From Silvibacterium dinghuense (GTDB lineage Bacteria > Acidobacteriota > Terriglobia > Terriglobales > Acidobacteriaceae), in NCBI RefSeq assembly GCF_004123295.1, contig NZ_SDMK01000001.1, forward strand, positions 1,860,001 to 1,924,000: a stretch of 64,000 nt of DNA, given 5' to 3'. The position numbers and the translations under genes are program-made. Each line of letters opens with the position of its first letter. Position 1 is the stretch's first letter. The notes beneath the pieces are model-generated. The model did not search any database, was not told the DNA's origin, and worked only from the letters and a program-made list of their open reading frames with translations. Of the stretch, positions 8,986-16,588 are shown piece by piece.

Positions 8986-9557
8986 GCTCTCGAAAACTTT
9001 GGCCCGGCGTTGGTATCTTCGCGAAGCCGGCTGTTCACACCCGCGCTGTGTTCGATACGGCGGCCAAAGAGCCAGATCACATCCGAGAGACGATTGAGAT
9101 AGGCCAGGACCTCGGGCTGCACGGCTTCTCCGCTCTCCACAAATCTCACTGCGCAGCGCTCGGCGCGGCGGCAAACCGTGCGCGCCACCTCATACGCGGC
9201 CGACTCCGTATGACCTCCAGGCAGCGACCAGTCGGCGAGGATGCCTTCCGTCGCTTCGATGTTGTGAACCAGTTCCGTAAGCTTGTCCACATCTTCCGCG
9301 CTGATCACCGGCGGCTTTTTGCGGCTCTCAGGCGGCGTCGCGAGCGCGGAGCCCACGCGGAAAAGCGTCCGCTGGATCTCCTCGGTCCACGTTGCGATCT
9401 CCTTGTCCTGACAGATGCTTCGTGCAAAGCCGAGATGTGTGTTCAGCTCATCCACGGTACCGTACGCCTCGACGCGCAGATGCGCCTTCGAGACCTGGAT
9501 GCCACCGGCGAGACCTGTCTGTCCGCCATCTCCACGTTTGGTTGCGATGCTCATCAT
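8979..9557 (-). CDS. pduO: PduO-type ATP:cob(I)alamin adenosyltransferase
   Basis: A 192-residue adenosyltransferase that transfers the adenosyl group of ATP to cob(I)alamin or cobinamide to form the Co-C bond. The N-terminal ATP-binding signature TKRGDGGQTGL is followed by EAYGTVDELNTHLG, and near the C-terminus come CRRAERCAVRF and LNRLSDVIWLFGR, all conserved in the PduO/CobO-like family. The first ATG of an ATGATG pair overlaps the stop of the upstream unknown gene and has GGAGA ahead of it. Adenosylation is needed before CbiP, CbiB, CobU and CobS act, so it fits this operon. Confidence 0.95.
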   Translation of the reverse strand: MMSIATKRGDGGQTGLAGGIQVSKAHLRVEAYGTVDELNTHLGFARSICQDKEIATWTEEIQRTLFRVGSALATPPESRKKPPVISAEDVDKLTELVHNIEATEGILADWSLPGGHTESAAYEVARTVCRRAERCAVRFVESGEAVQPEVLAYLNRLSDVIWLFGRRIEHSAGVNSRLREDTNAGPKFSRAW

Positions 9558-10354
9558 GCTTCTCCTTCGAGGGTATAGGCTTCTTCCACGGTGATGCGAA
9601 TGGTCTTGATGAGAGGCAGTCGCGCATATTGAATCACCAGCGCGTCGTCGAGAAAGTCGATCACACGCGGCGGCGTCGCCGACAAAAGCACAGCTTCCGG
9701 AAAGAACCACGGATGCACCGCTCCCAGCTCTGCGAGCGTTCCTGCATGAACGATAACGGCCGGCAGATGAAAGACTCCATCCCGCAGGCAATGATAAGCG
9801 CGGTGATAGCCGTCGCGCAGGAACCAGCGGCCGCGATACTCCGCCACTTCGAAGAACGGACTGCCTGTATGCACCGAGACCAGGCTCGCGGCATTACCGG
9901 TGATGCGGGCTTGCAGATTTGGATTGCCGGAGCGCAGCACAAGGGAGCCGCTGGCATGCGTCACATCGCAGGCCACCACCTTCGGCTCAGCAAAGCACAG
10001 CTGCATCAGACTATCCCAGTCGTCCGCAGCAGGAAGCGAAGATTCACTGGCCGCAGGAACGAGTGTGATCCGGCGCTGAAAGGCGATGAGCTTCCGCAGA
10101 TCAACCACGCCAAGCGACCAGGCAAGTCCAGCCATCTCGGCACGAAGATCAGCCCGCAGCGCGTGCTCTGCGAAGCCGGTCTGCAACGTAGAACTCGCGC
10201 ACTCTACCATCGCTGACTCCGCATCGAATGAAGGCCGCCGTGACAGCAGCGCACGCGCTGTATCCACATCGCCGCAATATTTAGCCGGGCGATACTCATC
10301 CTCGTCGAGCCCCCACGCCGCCAGCTCTCGAACCCACGTCGACGCCTTGCTCAT
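9554..10354 (-). CDS. Unknown protein embedded in the B12 operon
   Basis: A 266-residue soluble protein that I do not recognise. There is no signal peptide or membrane segment. An N-terminal half (residues 1-125) with several acidic helices precedes a beta-rich half. The most distinctive motif is WFLRDGYHRAYHCL near residues 177-190, resembling the DGxHR motif of ParB/sulfiredoxin-like folds, but this is only a local likeness. The ATG overlaps the upstream phosphatase stop as ATGA, and its own stop overlaps the pduO start, so it is translationally coupled to B12 enzymes on both sides. That placement suggests a role in corrinoid metabolism or its control, or simple co-expression. An alternative start 19 codons upstream lies within the phosphatase gene and is less likely. 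Confidence 0.85.
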   Translation of the reverse strand: MSKASTWVRELAAWGLDEDEYRPAKYCGDVDTARALLSRRPSFDAESAMVECASSTLQTGFAEHALRADLRAEMAGLAWSLGVVDLRKLIAFQRRITLVPAASESSLPAADDWDSLMQLCFAEPKVVACDVTHASGSLVLRSGNPNLQARITGNAASLVSVHTGSPFFEVAEYRGRWFLRDGYHRAYHCLRDGVFHLPAVIVHAGTLAELGAVHPWFFPEAVLLSATPPRVIDFLDDALVIQYARLPLIKTIRITVEEAYTLEGEA

Positions 10355-10908
10355 ATCAGCTTTCCTGCCTGACAGCGAAAATAGCCGCAGTAACTCTGCG
10401 TACGCTTCCATGCATCCTGCGCTTCGAGTCCGCAGATCGCCTGCAGTACAACACGCATGACACCTGCATGCGTCACTACCGCAGCCATCCCGTGTTCATG
10501 CCATGAGAAGAGTTCCTTCACGCAGCGCAGAACACGTGACTGGAAATCCTCGAAGCGCTCGCCGCCCGGCGCCGGCAGATGCGGAAACTCCGCAGACCAT
10601 CGCTGCGCATAAACCGGATCGCGCAACTCGATCTCTGTCCAGCTCAACATCTCCCACTCTCCAAAGAACATCTCGCGCAGCTCCGGCATGATAACGGGCT
10701 TCACTCCGAAGGCCCTTCCGATGGCATCCGCCGTGGTCCGCGCGCGCACAAGATCGCTCGTATACACAGCGTCGATGCAATCACGCTCGAGCTCCTTTAG
10801 CATCTGCTCCATCTGCTTCAGGCCTTTCGTATTGAGCGGCGGATCGGAATGTCCACAGAATCGTCCGGCCAGATCTGTCTCGGCGTGGCGGATAAAAAGC
10901 AGCGTCAT
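10351..10908 (-). CDS. cobC: Alpha-ribazole phosphatase, histidine phosphatase family
   Basis: A 185-residue histidine phosphatase with a complete active site: FIRHAETD (His8), GEW acid region (Glu84) and VVTHAGV (His147). In nucleotide-loop assembly such enzymes remove the 5'-phosphate of alpha-ribazole-5'-phosphate or of cobalamin-5'-phosphate, the product of CobS encoded just upstream. The ATG lies two bases after the cobS stop; a GTG four codons earlier would overlap cobS. The symbol collides with that of the PLP enzyme later in this operon because two naming schemes exist. The intact arginine contrasts with the phosphatase-like protein at 223-807. Confidence 0.88.
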   Translation of the reverse strand: MTLLFIRHAETDLAGRFCGHSDPPLNTKGLKQMEQMLKELERDCIDAVYTSDLVRARTTADAIGRAFGVKPVIMPELREMFFGEWEMLSWTEIELRDPVYAQRWSAEFPHLPAPGGERFEDFQSRVLRCVKELFSWHEHGMAAVVTHAGVMRVVLQAICGLEAQDAWKRTQSYCGYFRCQAGKLI

Positions 10909-10910
10909 CG

Positions 10911-11702
10911 CTAAATCCACACCCCACAGAGATACACCGCGATCTCGGTGAGCTGGTTGGTCGCTCCGAAGCAGTCACCCGTAATGCCGCCGATACGGTA
11001 CCGATAATAAAGCGCGGTCACGAGCGTCATGACGAGACTCGCAAGCACCGGAGCCAGAGCATGAGAGCGTAACAACGCAATTGCCATCACGAGGCTGAGC
11101 ACGCTGCCGATCACAAGGCTACCGGATGTCGTAAGCCGGGCAATGCGCGCCCCTTGCCCGTCCACCTGGTCTGCGCTGCTGTTTCGAGCCGGGGGAAGAA
11201 TGAAGCTGAGCGGCAATGTCGTCCACCGGCTCAGCACCGGAGCTACCAGCAGATAGGCACTCACATGGGTCTGCGGCAGCGAAGCAATAAGAAGCACACG
11301 AGCCAGCACACTCAGCACCACCGCCACCGCACCATACGTGCCGATGCGGCTGTCGCGCATGATCGCCAACACCTTTTCGCGATCCCATCCGCCGCCGAAG
11401 CCATCGGCTGCGTCGGCAAGCCCGTCTTCATGCAGGCAACCAGTGATCGCGATCATGTACACGACCACAAGCAGTGCCACCACCAGCGCAGGCAGATGCG
11501 GTGTGAGCGCGCGATCAAGAGCTGCACTGCCCGATCCAATCAACAACCCCACCAGAGGAAAGAACTTCACGGCGCGCGCCAGCGAATCCTGCTCGTAGGG
11601 AGGCGTCGGCACCCTTAGCCGAGTAAGGAACTGCACGGCCGAGAGCAGATCGAACCATGTACGCCGAGGCTGCACGCGCCGCATCTGCGCCCGCGGATTC
11701 AC
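10911..11702 (-). CDS. cobS: Adenosylcobinamide-GDP ribazoletransferase CobS
   Basis: A 263-residue integral membrane enzyme that joins adenosylcobinamide-GDP with alpha-ribazole(-5'-phosphate) to complete the nucleotide loop. The start QFLTRLRVP is typical, and the metal-binding acidic motif HEDGLADAADGFGGGWD followed by MRDSRIGTYG is characteristic. Several hydrophobic segments follow, and the C-terminal GDCFGATNQLTEIAVYL is the family's conserved tail. The GTG start overlaps the cobT stop as GTGA, with GGAG 7 bases upstream. CobT gives its alpha-ribazole phosphate substrate and CobU its GDP-cobinamide substrate. Confidence 0.96.
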   Translation of the reverse strand: MNPRAQMRRVQPRRTWFDLLSAVQFLTRLRVPTPPYEQDSLARAVKFFPLVGLLIGSGSAALDRALTPHLPALVVALLVVVYMIAITGCLHEDGLADAADGFGGGWDREKVLAIMRDSRIGTYGAVAVVLSVLARVLLIASLPQTHVSAYLLVAPVLSRWTTLPLSFILPPARNSSADQVDGQGARIARLTTSGSLVIGSVLSLVMAIALLRSHALAPVLASLVMTLVTALYYRYRIGGITGDCFGATNQLTEIAVYLCGVWI

Positions 11703-12766
11703 GGGGTCGCTCCGCTGATCCCCGCCGAGGTAAACGTGGCCATCCGATGGTAGAGCGCAATCGCGGACTCAATGACCGGCATGGCAAGAACCGCTCCCGT
11801 TCCCTCGCCAAGACGCATACCCAGTGAGAGCACCGGAGCGAGGCCCAGATGTTCGAGGAGGATGCTGTGTCCTGGCTCCTCCGAACAGTGGCCTGCGATG
11901 AGATAGCCGAGAGCATCGGGAGCCATGCCGACAGCGACCGCGGCAGCAGCGGTCGAGATAAAGCCATCGAGCACCATGACCATGCGATGCTGCGCCGCAG
12001 CCAGCACCACGCCAGCCATGGCAGCGATTTCGAAGCCTCCCAGGCAGCGCAGGATTTCAAAAGACGAGACAGCTGCAGGCGCAGAGAAATGCTTCGCCAC
12101 CGCTGCCTCTACCACGCGCACCTTATTCGCATACGTCGCCGGATTCGCGCCTGTACCGCGGCCTGTCGCACGTGAGGCGGTAGCGCCGGTTAGCGCACAG
12201 GTGATAGCGCTGGCCGCTGTCGTGTTGCCGATGCCCATCTCGCCGGTCGCGATGATAGAACAGCCAGCGGCCGCAGCCTCACTCGCCAGGCGATACCCCG
12301 TGTGCAGCGCGGCGAGCGCCTCTTCCCGGCTCATCGCCGGCGCATGCAGCATGTTGCGCGTGCCACGCTTCACCTTGTGGTGCAGCAGGCCGGGGATTTC
12401 ACCGAAGTCCGTATCCACGCCTACATCCACTACGTGCAGCGCCACATCATGTTGCCGCGCAAGCACGTTGATGGCTGCGCCGCCGGAGAGAAAGTTGTGC
12501 ACCATCTGCACCGTGACTTCGCGTGGATAGGCGCTCACGCCTGACTCCGCCACCCCATGATCGGCGGCAAAGACGTAGACTGCCTTACGAGCCGGCTCGC
12601 TCATGCGTTCTCTGCGGATGGCTGCGATCTGCGCGGCCATATCTTCGAGACGCCCCAGGCTTCCCAGTGGCTTGGTCAGCGTGTCGAGATGCTGACGCGC
12701 CCTGCTGCGCCACTCCTCACTCGGCCGTTCTATGCCGGACAGAAGCGCGCTTACTTCAGGCTCCAT
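11699..12766 (-). CDS. cobT: Nicotinate-nucleotide--DMB phosphoribosyltransferase CobT
   Basis: A 355-residue enzyme that activates the lower ligand: DMB plus nicotinate mononucleotide gives alpha-ribazole-5'-phosphate. Diagnostic stretches are TKPLGSLGRLED near residue 31, FAADHGV, GEMGIGNTTAASA near residue 175, and the catalytic Glu321 in RLGEGTGAVLAMP. The length is normal for the family. The ATG has a strong GGAGG and lies 16 bases inside the end of the BtuB-like receptor gene, so translation is probably coupled to the receptor. DMB should come from BluB in the same operon. Confidence 0.97.
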   Translation of the reverse strand: MEPEVSALLSGIERPSEEWRSRARQHLDTLTKPLGSLGRLEDMAAQIAAIRRERMSEPARKAVYVFAADHGVAESGVSAYPREVTVQMVHNFLSGGAAINVLARQHDVALHVVDVGVDTDFGEIPGLLHHKVKRGTRNMLHAPAMSREEALAALHTGYRLASEAAAAGCSIIATGEMGIGNTTAASAITCALTGATASRATGRGTGANPATYANKVRVVEAAVAKHFSAPAAVSSFEILRCLGGFEIAAMAGVVLAAAQHRMVMVLDGFISTAAAAVAVGMAPDALGYLIAGHCSEEPGHSILLEHLGLAPVLSLGMRLGEGTGAVLAMPVIESAIALYHRMATFTSAGISGATP

Positions 12767-15213
12767 GAAGACCCTCCAAAGTTGAACTGAACACCCGACC
12801 GGAAGGTGAGCGGAAGCGCAGGATAACCGAATGCCTCAAAATAATGCTCGCTCAAAAGGTTCTGGATATTGGTGTACACATTCACCCGATGCGAAACCTG
12901 ATAACCGCCGCCGAGCTCCAGCCGCTGATACGCGCCCAGCAGATTGCGATTCGGAAGCAGCAGGCTGGTACCGAAGTTCGCATCATAGAGGAAGTCGCTG
13001 TCGTCGCGGCGGCCGACCAGCGTGCCGCTCAGCGTGGCATAGAATTTCTTCTGCGTATAGTTGAGCGCGAAGTAGCCGGTATGCGGAGCGATGCGAAAGG
13101 GCCGCGCGCCGACCAGCGGAGAGTCGGCGCCGATGGGGACATTGCTGAAGCTCGACGCAGTGTTGTAACTGGGCGAGAGGTTATCGCTCGAGAACGAATG
13201 CTGCACCACGGCATCGGTGTAGGTATATCCGCCGCGAGTGAAGAGATGCGTACCCAGCTGATACTGTAGCTCGACCTCGGCGCCCTGCGCGCGATACGCA
13301 AGCGAGTTGATGTAGGCTCCGCCGTATTCGAAGGGCGGCAGATCGGCAGCCGGAATGCCCAGCTCGATGAGGCCGGCCTGCGGCACGTATTCCACTCCAT
13401 TCGTAAATGCATTGTGGAAGTACGTGACACCCAGAAGCCCGCGTCCTTTGAAGATCTGCTGATCCACGCCAGCATCGTAGGTGCGCGAATCTTCCGCTCC
13501 AAGCGGCGTTACGTGATACTGCGAGATCAGCTGCGCGCCATCGGAGAGCGGCTCCAGCAACCCGTAAAGTGAGTTGGTCTGGTCATAGACACTCGGCTCC
13601 TTGATGCCCTTGCCGAAGCTCGCGTGCAGCTTGGTGCCGTTGAAGAAACTACGGTCCGAAGGACGCACGAGGTAGTACGCAAGCGACGCACGCGGAGTCG
13701 CCGCAAATCCGAAAAGGCCGTTGTCTTCAAGCCCTGTGCCCAGGTTCCAGAAGAGCCGGTTGCGGACATCGCCGGAGAGCTGCAGCGTGTAGCTGTAGTT
13801 ATCGCGGCTGATCGTGCTCGGTGTCTCGCCGGTGTATCCCGCCGCGCCATACTCGTGCTCGTACTTAAATGCGCCGAGCGCCAGGAAGTGCGGCGTCACG
13901 CTGTAATCGCTCTGCGCGTAGACAAAGTCGCGGCTCGATGGCGACAGGTACTGCGAATAGGTATCGCTGTACTGAAAGATGGCCTGTCCATGCACAGAGT
14001 AGCCGTTGGCGCCGGTGATTGTGACCGGCGCGCCGAGCCAGTACCCGATCTCGGGATCGTAAATACCGGTCGCGCCAAAGTCGTTGTATTCGGAGTTCAG
14101 CCGCAGACCTCCGTAGCGAACCATGTTATGCCACTTATCCGTAGCCTGGTTATTCCAGGTCACGCCGTAATAGTTATCCTGCTCCTTCTGCTGCCCGTCG
14201 TCGGGGATGCCGTAGAGCGCAATGGCGTTCGGCTGACCACCGGAGACGATGACATGGCGTACGGTAAAGCGAAGATCGTTGGCCCGGTTCGGCGTCCATC
14301 CGAAGTTACCGGCATAGGTAGCATTGTGGAACTCGCTGTTCGGGATGTTGTTGTCGGTGTCGATGCGCGCAAAGGCCGAGTAGAGATCGAAATGCTTATA
14401 TGCCATGCCCGCGGTCACGTTGTTGCGATAGGTGCGGAAGTTGCCCGCCTCGCCGGCATAGGTGATGTAGGGTAGCTCCGTCGATCCGCACGGCGTGGTA
14501 AGACTGACGACACCGGCCAGCGCATCGGAGCCATAGAGCGCACTGTTCGGTTCGCGCAGCACTTCGATCGACTGGATGCCCGTGCTCGCGAGGTTGGCAA
14601 ACTCCACCGCTCCACCGATAGCATCGGCCGGGATGCCGTCGATCAGCACCTTGTTCGCATCCGATGCGCCGCCGCGGATGTACAGCGCAGTCGTGCCGCC
14701 CATCTCGCCGGTCTGCGTCATCTGCAGTCCTGGCACCAGGCGAAGCGGGTCCTGCACCTCGGCAGCATAGCGAAAGTCCTCGGACGGCATCACCGTCACC
14801 GAGGTTCCGGTCTGCGCTTCCGGCGTCGGAGCACCCGTCGAAGTAACCGTCACCTGCTGCGTGAGCGTGGGCGTGGCGAGCGTAACGTTCAGCTCGCCGT
14901 CTCCGGACGCGGAGAGATATACGCTCTGACTGCCGGCAGCCTGAAAGGATGGAGCAGCGGCGCGAATGCTATAACGCCCCGCAGCCGGGATTGCGAAATG
15001 GTACGCGCCGGTGCGGTCACTGCGCGTGCTGGCGATCACATGCTCATTCTCGACGAGACTCACCGCGGCATCGGCAACCGCCGCGCCCAGCGGATCGACC
15101 ACCGTGCCATGAAGCTCACCGAACTTCTGCGCCTGCAGAGTGGGGAACCATGACGGAGACAGGAAAAGTGCGAGAAAGCCACAGGTAGACAATCGACGTA
15201 CAAAAACAGACAT
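12751..15213 (-). CDS. btuB: BtuB-like TonB-dependent receptor with N-terminal regulatory-like domain
   Basis: An 820-residue outer-membrane receptor. A signal peptide ends at TLQAQ near residue 29, then comes a carboxypeptidase-regulatory-like domain (FGELHGTVVDPLGAAVADAA), then a classical plug with TALYIRGGASDANKVLIDGIP, then a 22-strand-type barrel. The plug and overall size are closer to BtuB than to the Oar family, and the gene sits directly behind a cobalamin riboswitch and ahead of cobT. The ATG with GGGGG just upstream was chosen; the open frame continues upstream only through the riboswitch. The C-terminus runs a few residues past FNFGG, overlapping cobT. The role is import of cobalamin or cobinamide, powered by TonB; no periplasmic or inner-membrane BtuFCD genes are in the window. 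Confidence 0.92.
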   Translation of the reverse strand: MSVFVRRLSTCGFLALFLSPSWFPTLQAQKFGELHGTVVDPLGAAVADAAVSLVENEHVIASTRSDRTGAYHFAIPAAGRYSIRAAAPSFQAAGSQSVYLSASGDGELNVTLATPTLTQQVTVTSTGAPTPEAQTGTSVTVMPSEDFRYAAEVQDPLRLVPGLQMTQTGEMGGTTALYIRGGASDANKVLIDGIPADAIGGAVEFANLASTGIQSIEVLREPNSALYGSDALAGVVSLTTPCGSTELPYITYAGEAGNFRTYRNNVTAGMAYKHFDLYSAFARIDTDNNIPNSEFHNATYAGNFGWTPNRANDLRFTVRHVIVSGGQPNAIALYGIPDDGQQKEQDNYYGVTWNNQATDKWHNMVRYGGLRLNSEYNDFGATGIYDPEIGYWLGAPVTITGANGYSVHGQAIFQYSDTYSQYLSPSSRDFVYAQSDYSVTPHFLALGAFKYEHEYGAAGYTGETPSTISRDNYSYTLQLSGDVRNRLFWNLGTGLEDNGLFGFAATPRASLAYYLVRPSDRSFFNGTKLHASFGKGIKEPSVYDQTNSLYGLLEPLSDGAQLISQYHVTPLGAEDSRTYDAGVDQQIFKGRGLLGVTYFHNAFTNGVEYVPQAGLIELGIPAADLPPFEYGGAYINSLAYRAQGAEVELQYQLGTHLFTRGGYTYTDAVVQHSFSSDNLSPSYNTASSFSNVPIGADSPLVGARPFRIAPHTGYFALNYTQKKFYATLSGTLVGRRDDSDFLYDANFGTSLLLPNRNLLGAYQRLELGGGYQVSHRVNVYTNIQNLLSEHYFEAFGYPALPLTFRSGVQFNFGGSSWSLK

Positions 15214-15235
15214 GTTCCCCCTCGGGTTCGTGCTG

Positions 15236-15388
15236 CAGCCGGGCCGGTCTCCTGACTCGCGCGTCATCGAGCAAGTGCTGCCTTCCGGGAGCCAGGCTCC
15301 AGTGGCGTTAGAACTTCCTGCACTTCTCTCTGCGCTCACAGTTACGGGGTAGTGGCGGATTTGCACCGCGCTTCCCGACACCCTGCTG
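15236..15388 (-). ncRNA. Cobalamin riboswitch upstream of the btuB-like operon
   Basis: Read on the minus strand, the B12-box core GCCACTACCCCG is complementary to 15343-15354, and the 3' landmark GAGTCAGGAGACCGG lies just before the receptor. CAGC and GCTG at the ends (15385-15388 with 15236-15239) can close the P1 helix. Only about 22 bases separate the aptamer from the receptor ATG, and that stretch includes the GGGGG ribosome-binding site. Control by blocking ribosome access is therefore likelier than transcription termination. It should control all ten genes downstream. Confidence 0.95.
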
Positions 15389-15461
15389 GTGATGATGTTC
15401 CGTGAATACACTCCCTGCATCGAAACGGACCGCGACAGTCCATTTCGATCACAGGAAAACG

Positions 15462-16016
15462 CTAAGGCGCGGAAGCCGCCATACCCTTCAATGTGAGCGG
15501 CAGCCCCGCCACCATGAGGACCACATGATCAGCGAGGGCCGCGACACGCTGGTTGATCTCGCCCAGCAGATCGCGATAGCGCCGCCCCAGCTCGAAGGCC
15601 GGAACTACTCCGCTGCCCACTTCATTCGATACAAGGATCACAGAGCAGGGCGCTGCCTTCAATGCAGCACAAAGATCAGCAACAGCCTTCGACAGCCCGT
15701 CGGGATCGCCGCTGAAGGTGTCGAGCAGCTTGCCCGCATATAAGGTGAGGCAGTCGATAACCAGCAGATCACAATCCTGCACCGATCCAATCGTCTCAGC
15801 CAGCCGCAGCGGCTCTTCGATTGTCTTCCAGTGCCCGGGCCGCTCGGCTCGATGGCGTTCGATCTTGCGCCGCATCTCTTCGTCATCCCGCCGCTCGGCG
15901 GTGGCGAGAAACGTTACACGGTCAGCATGCGAGGCGAGTTCGAGCGCATAACGGCTCTTGCCGCTGCGCACCCCGCCCAGGACGAGGGTTACGCGCGAAG
16001 GTGCAGGTGTGAACAT
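15462..16016 (-). CDS. cobU: Adenosylcobinamide kinase/guanylyltransferase CobU
   Basis: A 184-residue bifunctional enzyme that phosphorylates adenosylcobinamide and then makes adenosylcobinamide-GDP, the substrate of CobS. The P-loop LGGVRSGKSRYA is at residues 13-24. The guanylylation region HRAERPGHWKTIEEP follows near residue 54, with the Walker B-like VIDCLTLYAGKLL and VSNEVGSGVVP further on. It has its own riboswitch about 140 bases upstream, and another lies between it and the receptor operon. This gives two B12-controlled transcription units on the same strand. Confidence 0.96.
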   Translation of the reverse strand: MFTPAPSRVTLVLGGVRSGKSRYALELASHADRVTFLATAERRDDEEMRRKIERHRAERPGHWKTIEEPLRLAETIGSVQDCDLLVIDCLTLYAGKLLDTFSGDPDGLSKAVADLCAALKAAPCSVILVSNEVGSGVVPAFELGRRYRDLLGEINQRVAALADHVVLMVAGLPLTLKGMAASAP

Positions 16017-16159
16017 GCTCGGCTTTCCGGCGCTCGCCAGGGCGAACGCACAAAGGCAAAGCGGGAAGGAACGAGAAATCCGCTGCCACGTGATCCGGAA
16101 GGTGATCCCGTGCTCATGCTCTTCAACTCTCCCATCGAAGTTGAATCAGCCCGGACTGG

Positions 16160-16305
16160 CATCTGGCCGGTCTCCTGACTCACGCCTCACTGAAATCGAG
16201 CGGCCTTCCCAGAACTTCAGTCCCAGTGGCGCAAAATGCCGATCTCTCCGCGTTCACAGTTACGGGGTAGTGGCGGATTCGCACCGCCTTCCCGAACACC
16301 AGATG
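16160..16305 (-). ncRNA. Cobalamin riboswitch upstream of cobU
   Basis: On the minus strand the aptamer begins CCAGATG (16299-16305) and ends CATCTGG (16160-16166 read on plus), a perfect 7-bp P1. Inside are the B12-box core GCCACTACCCCG (around 16263-16274) and the 3' landmark GAGTCAGGAGACCGG. A leader of about 143 bases follows before cobU, longer than in the btuB leader, so the expression platform may work differently. The core sequences of this and the btuB riboswitch are very alike, suggesting duplication. Confidence 0.95.
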
Positions 16306-16429
16306 TCTTGAAAGATACCGTCCGGCTGCCGGAAGGTCAACGCCTGCAGCCGATGCAGGGGAACGTCTTCCTCCGCATGCACAGGAACTCTGGATTTTGA
16401 GTGGAAAACTGCAGAAAAGGATTAAAAGC

Positions 16430-16519
16430 TGGCGGAGGGAGAGGGATTCGAACCCCCGTTACCCTTACGGGTAAAGCGGTTTTCAAGACCGCCTGTTTCA
16501 ACCACTCACACATCCCTCC
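16430..16519 (-). tRNA. tRNA-Ser(UGA)
   Basis: On the minus strand the acceptor arm GGAGGGA pairs with TCCCTCC, followed by discriminator G and an encoded CCA. The anticodon stem-loop GCGGT-CTTGAAA-ACCGC gives anticodon TGA (serine UCA codons). A long variable arm (TACCC-GTAA-GGGTA) and a T arm with GGTTCGAAT are present. The class II length of 90 bases including CCA is as expected for tRNA-Ser. Confidence 0.97.
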
Positions 16520-16588
16520 GCGACGGGCGCGGACACGCTGCACTTATTGTAATGCAGCGCGTCCGCTGGAGCCCGACTGGCCCAAAGC

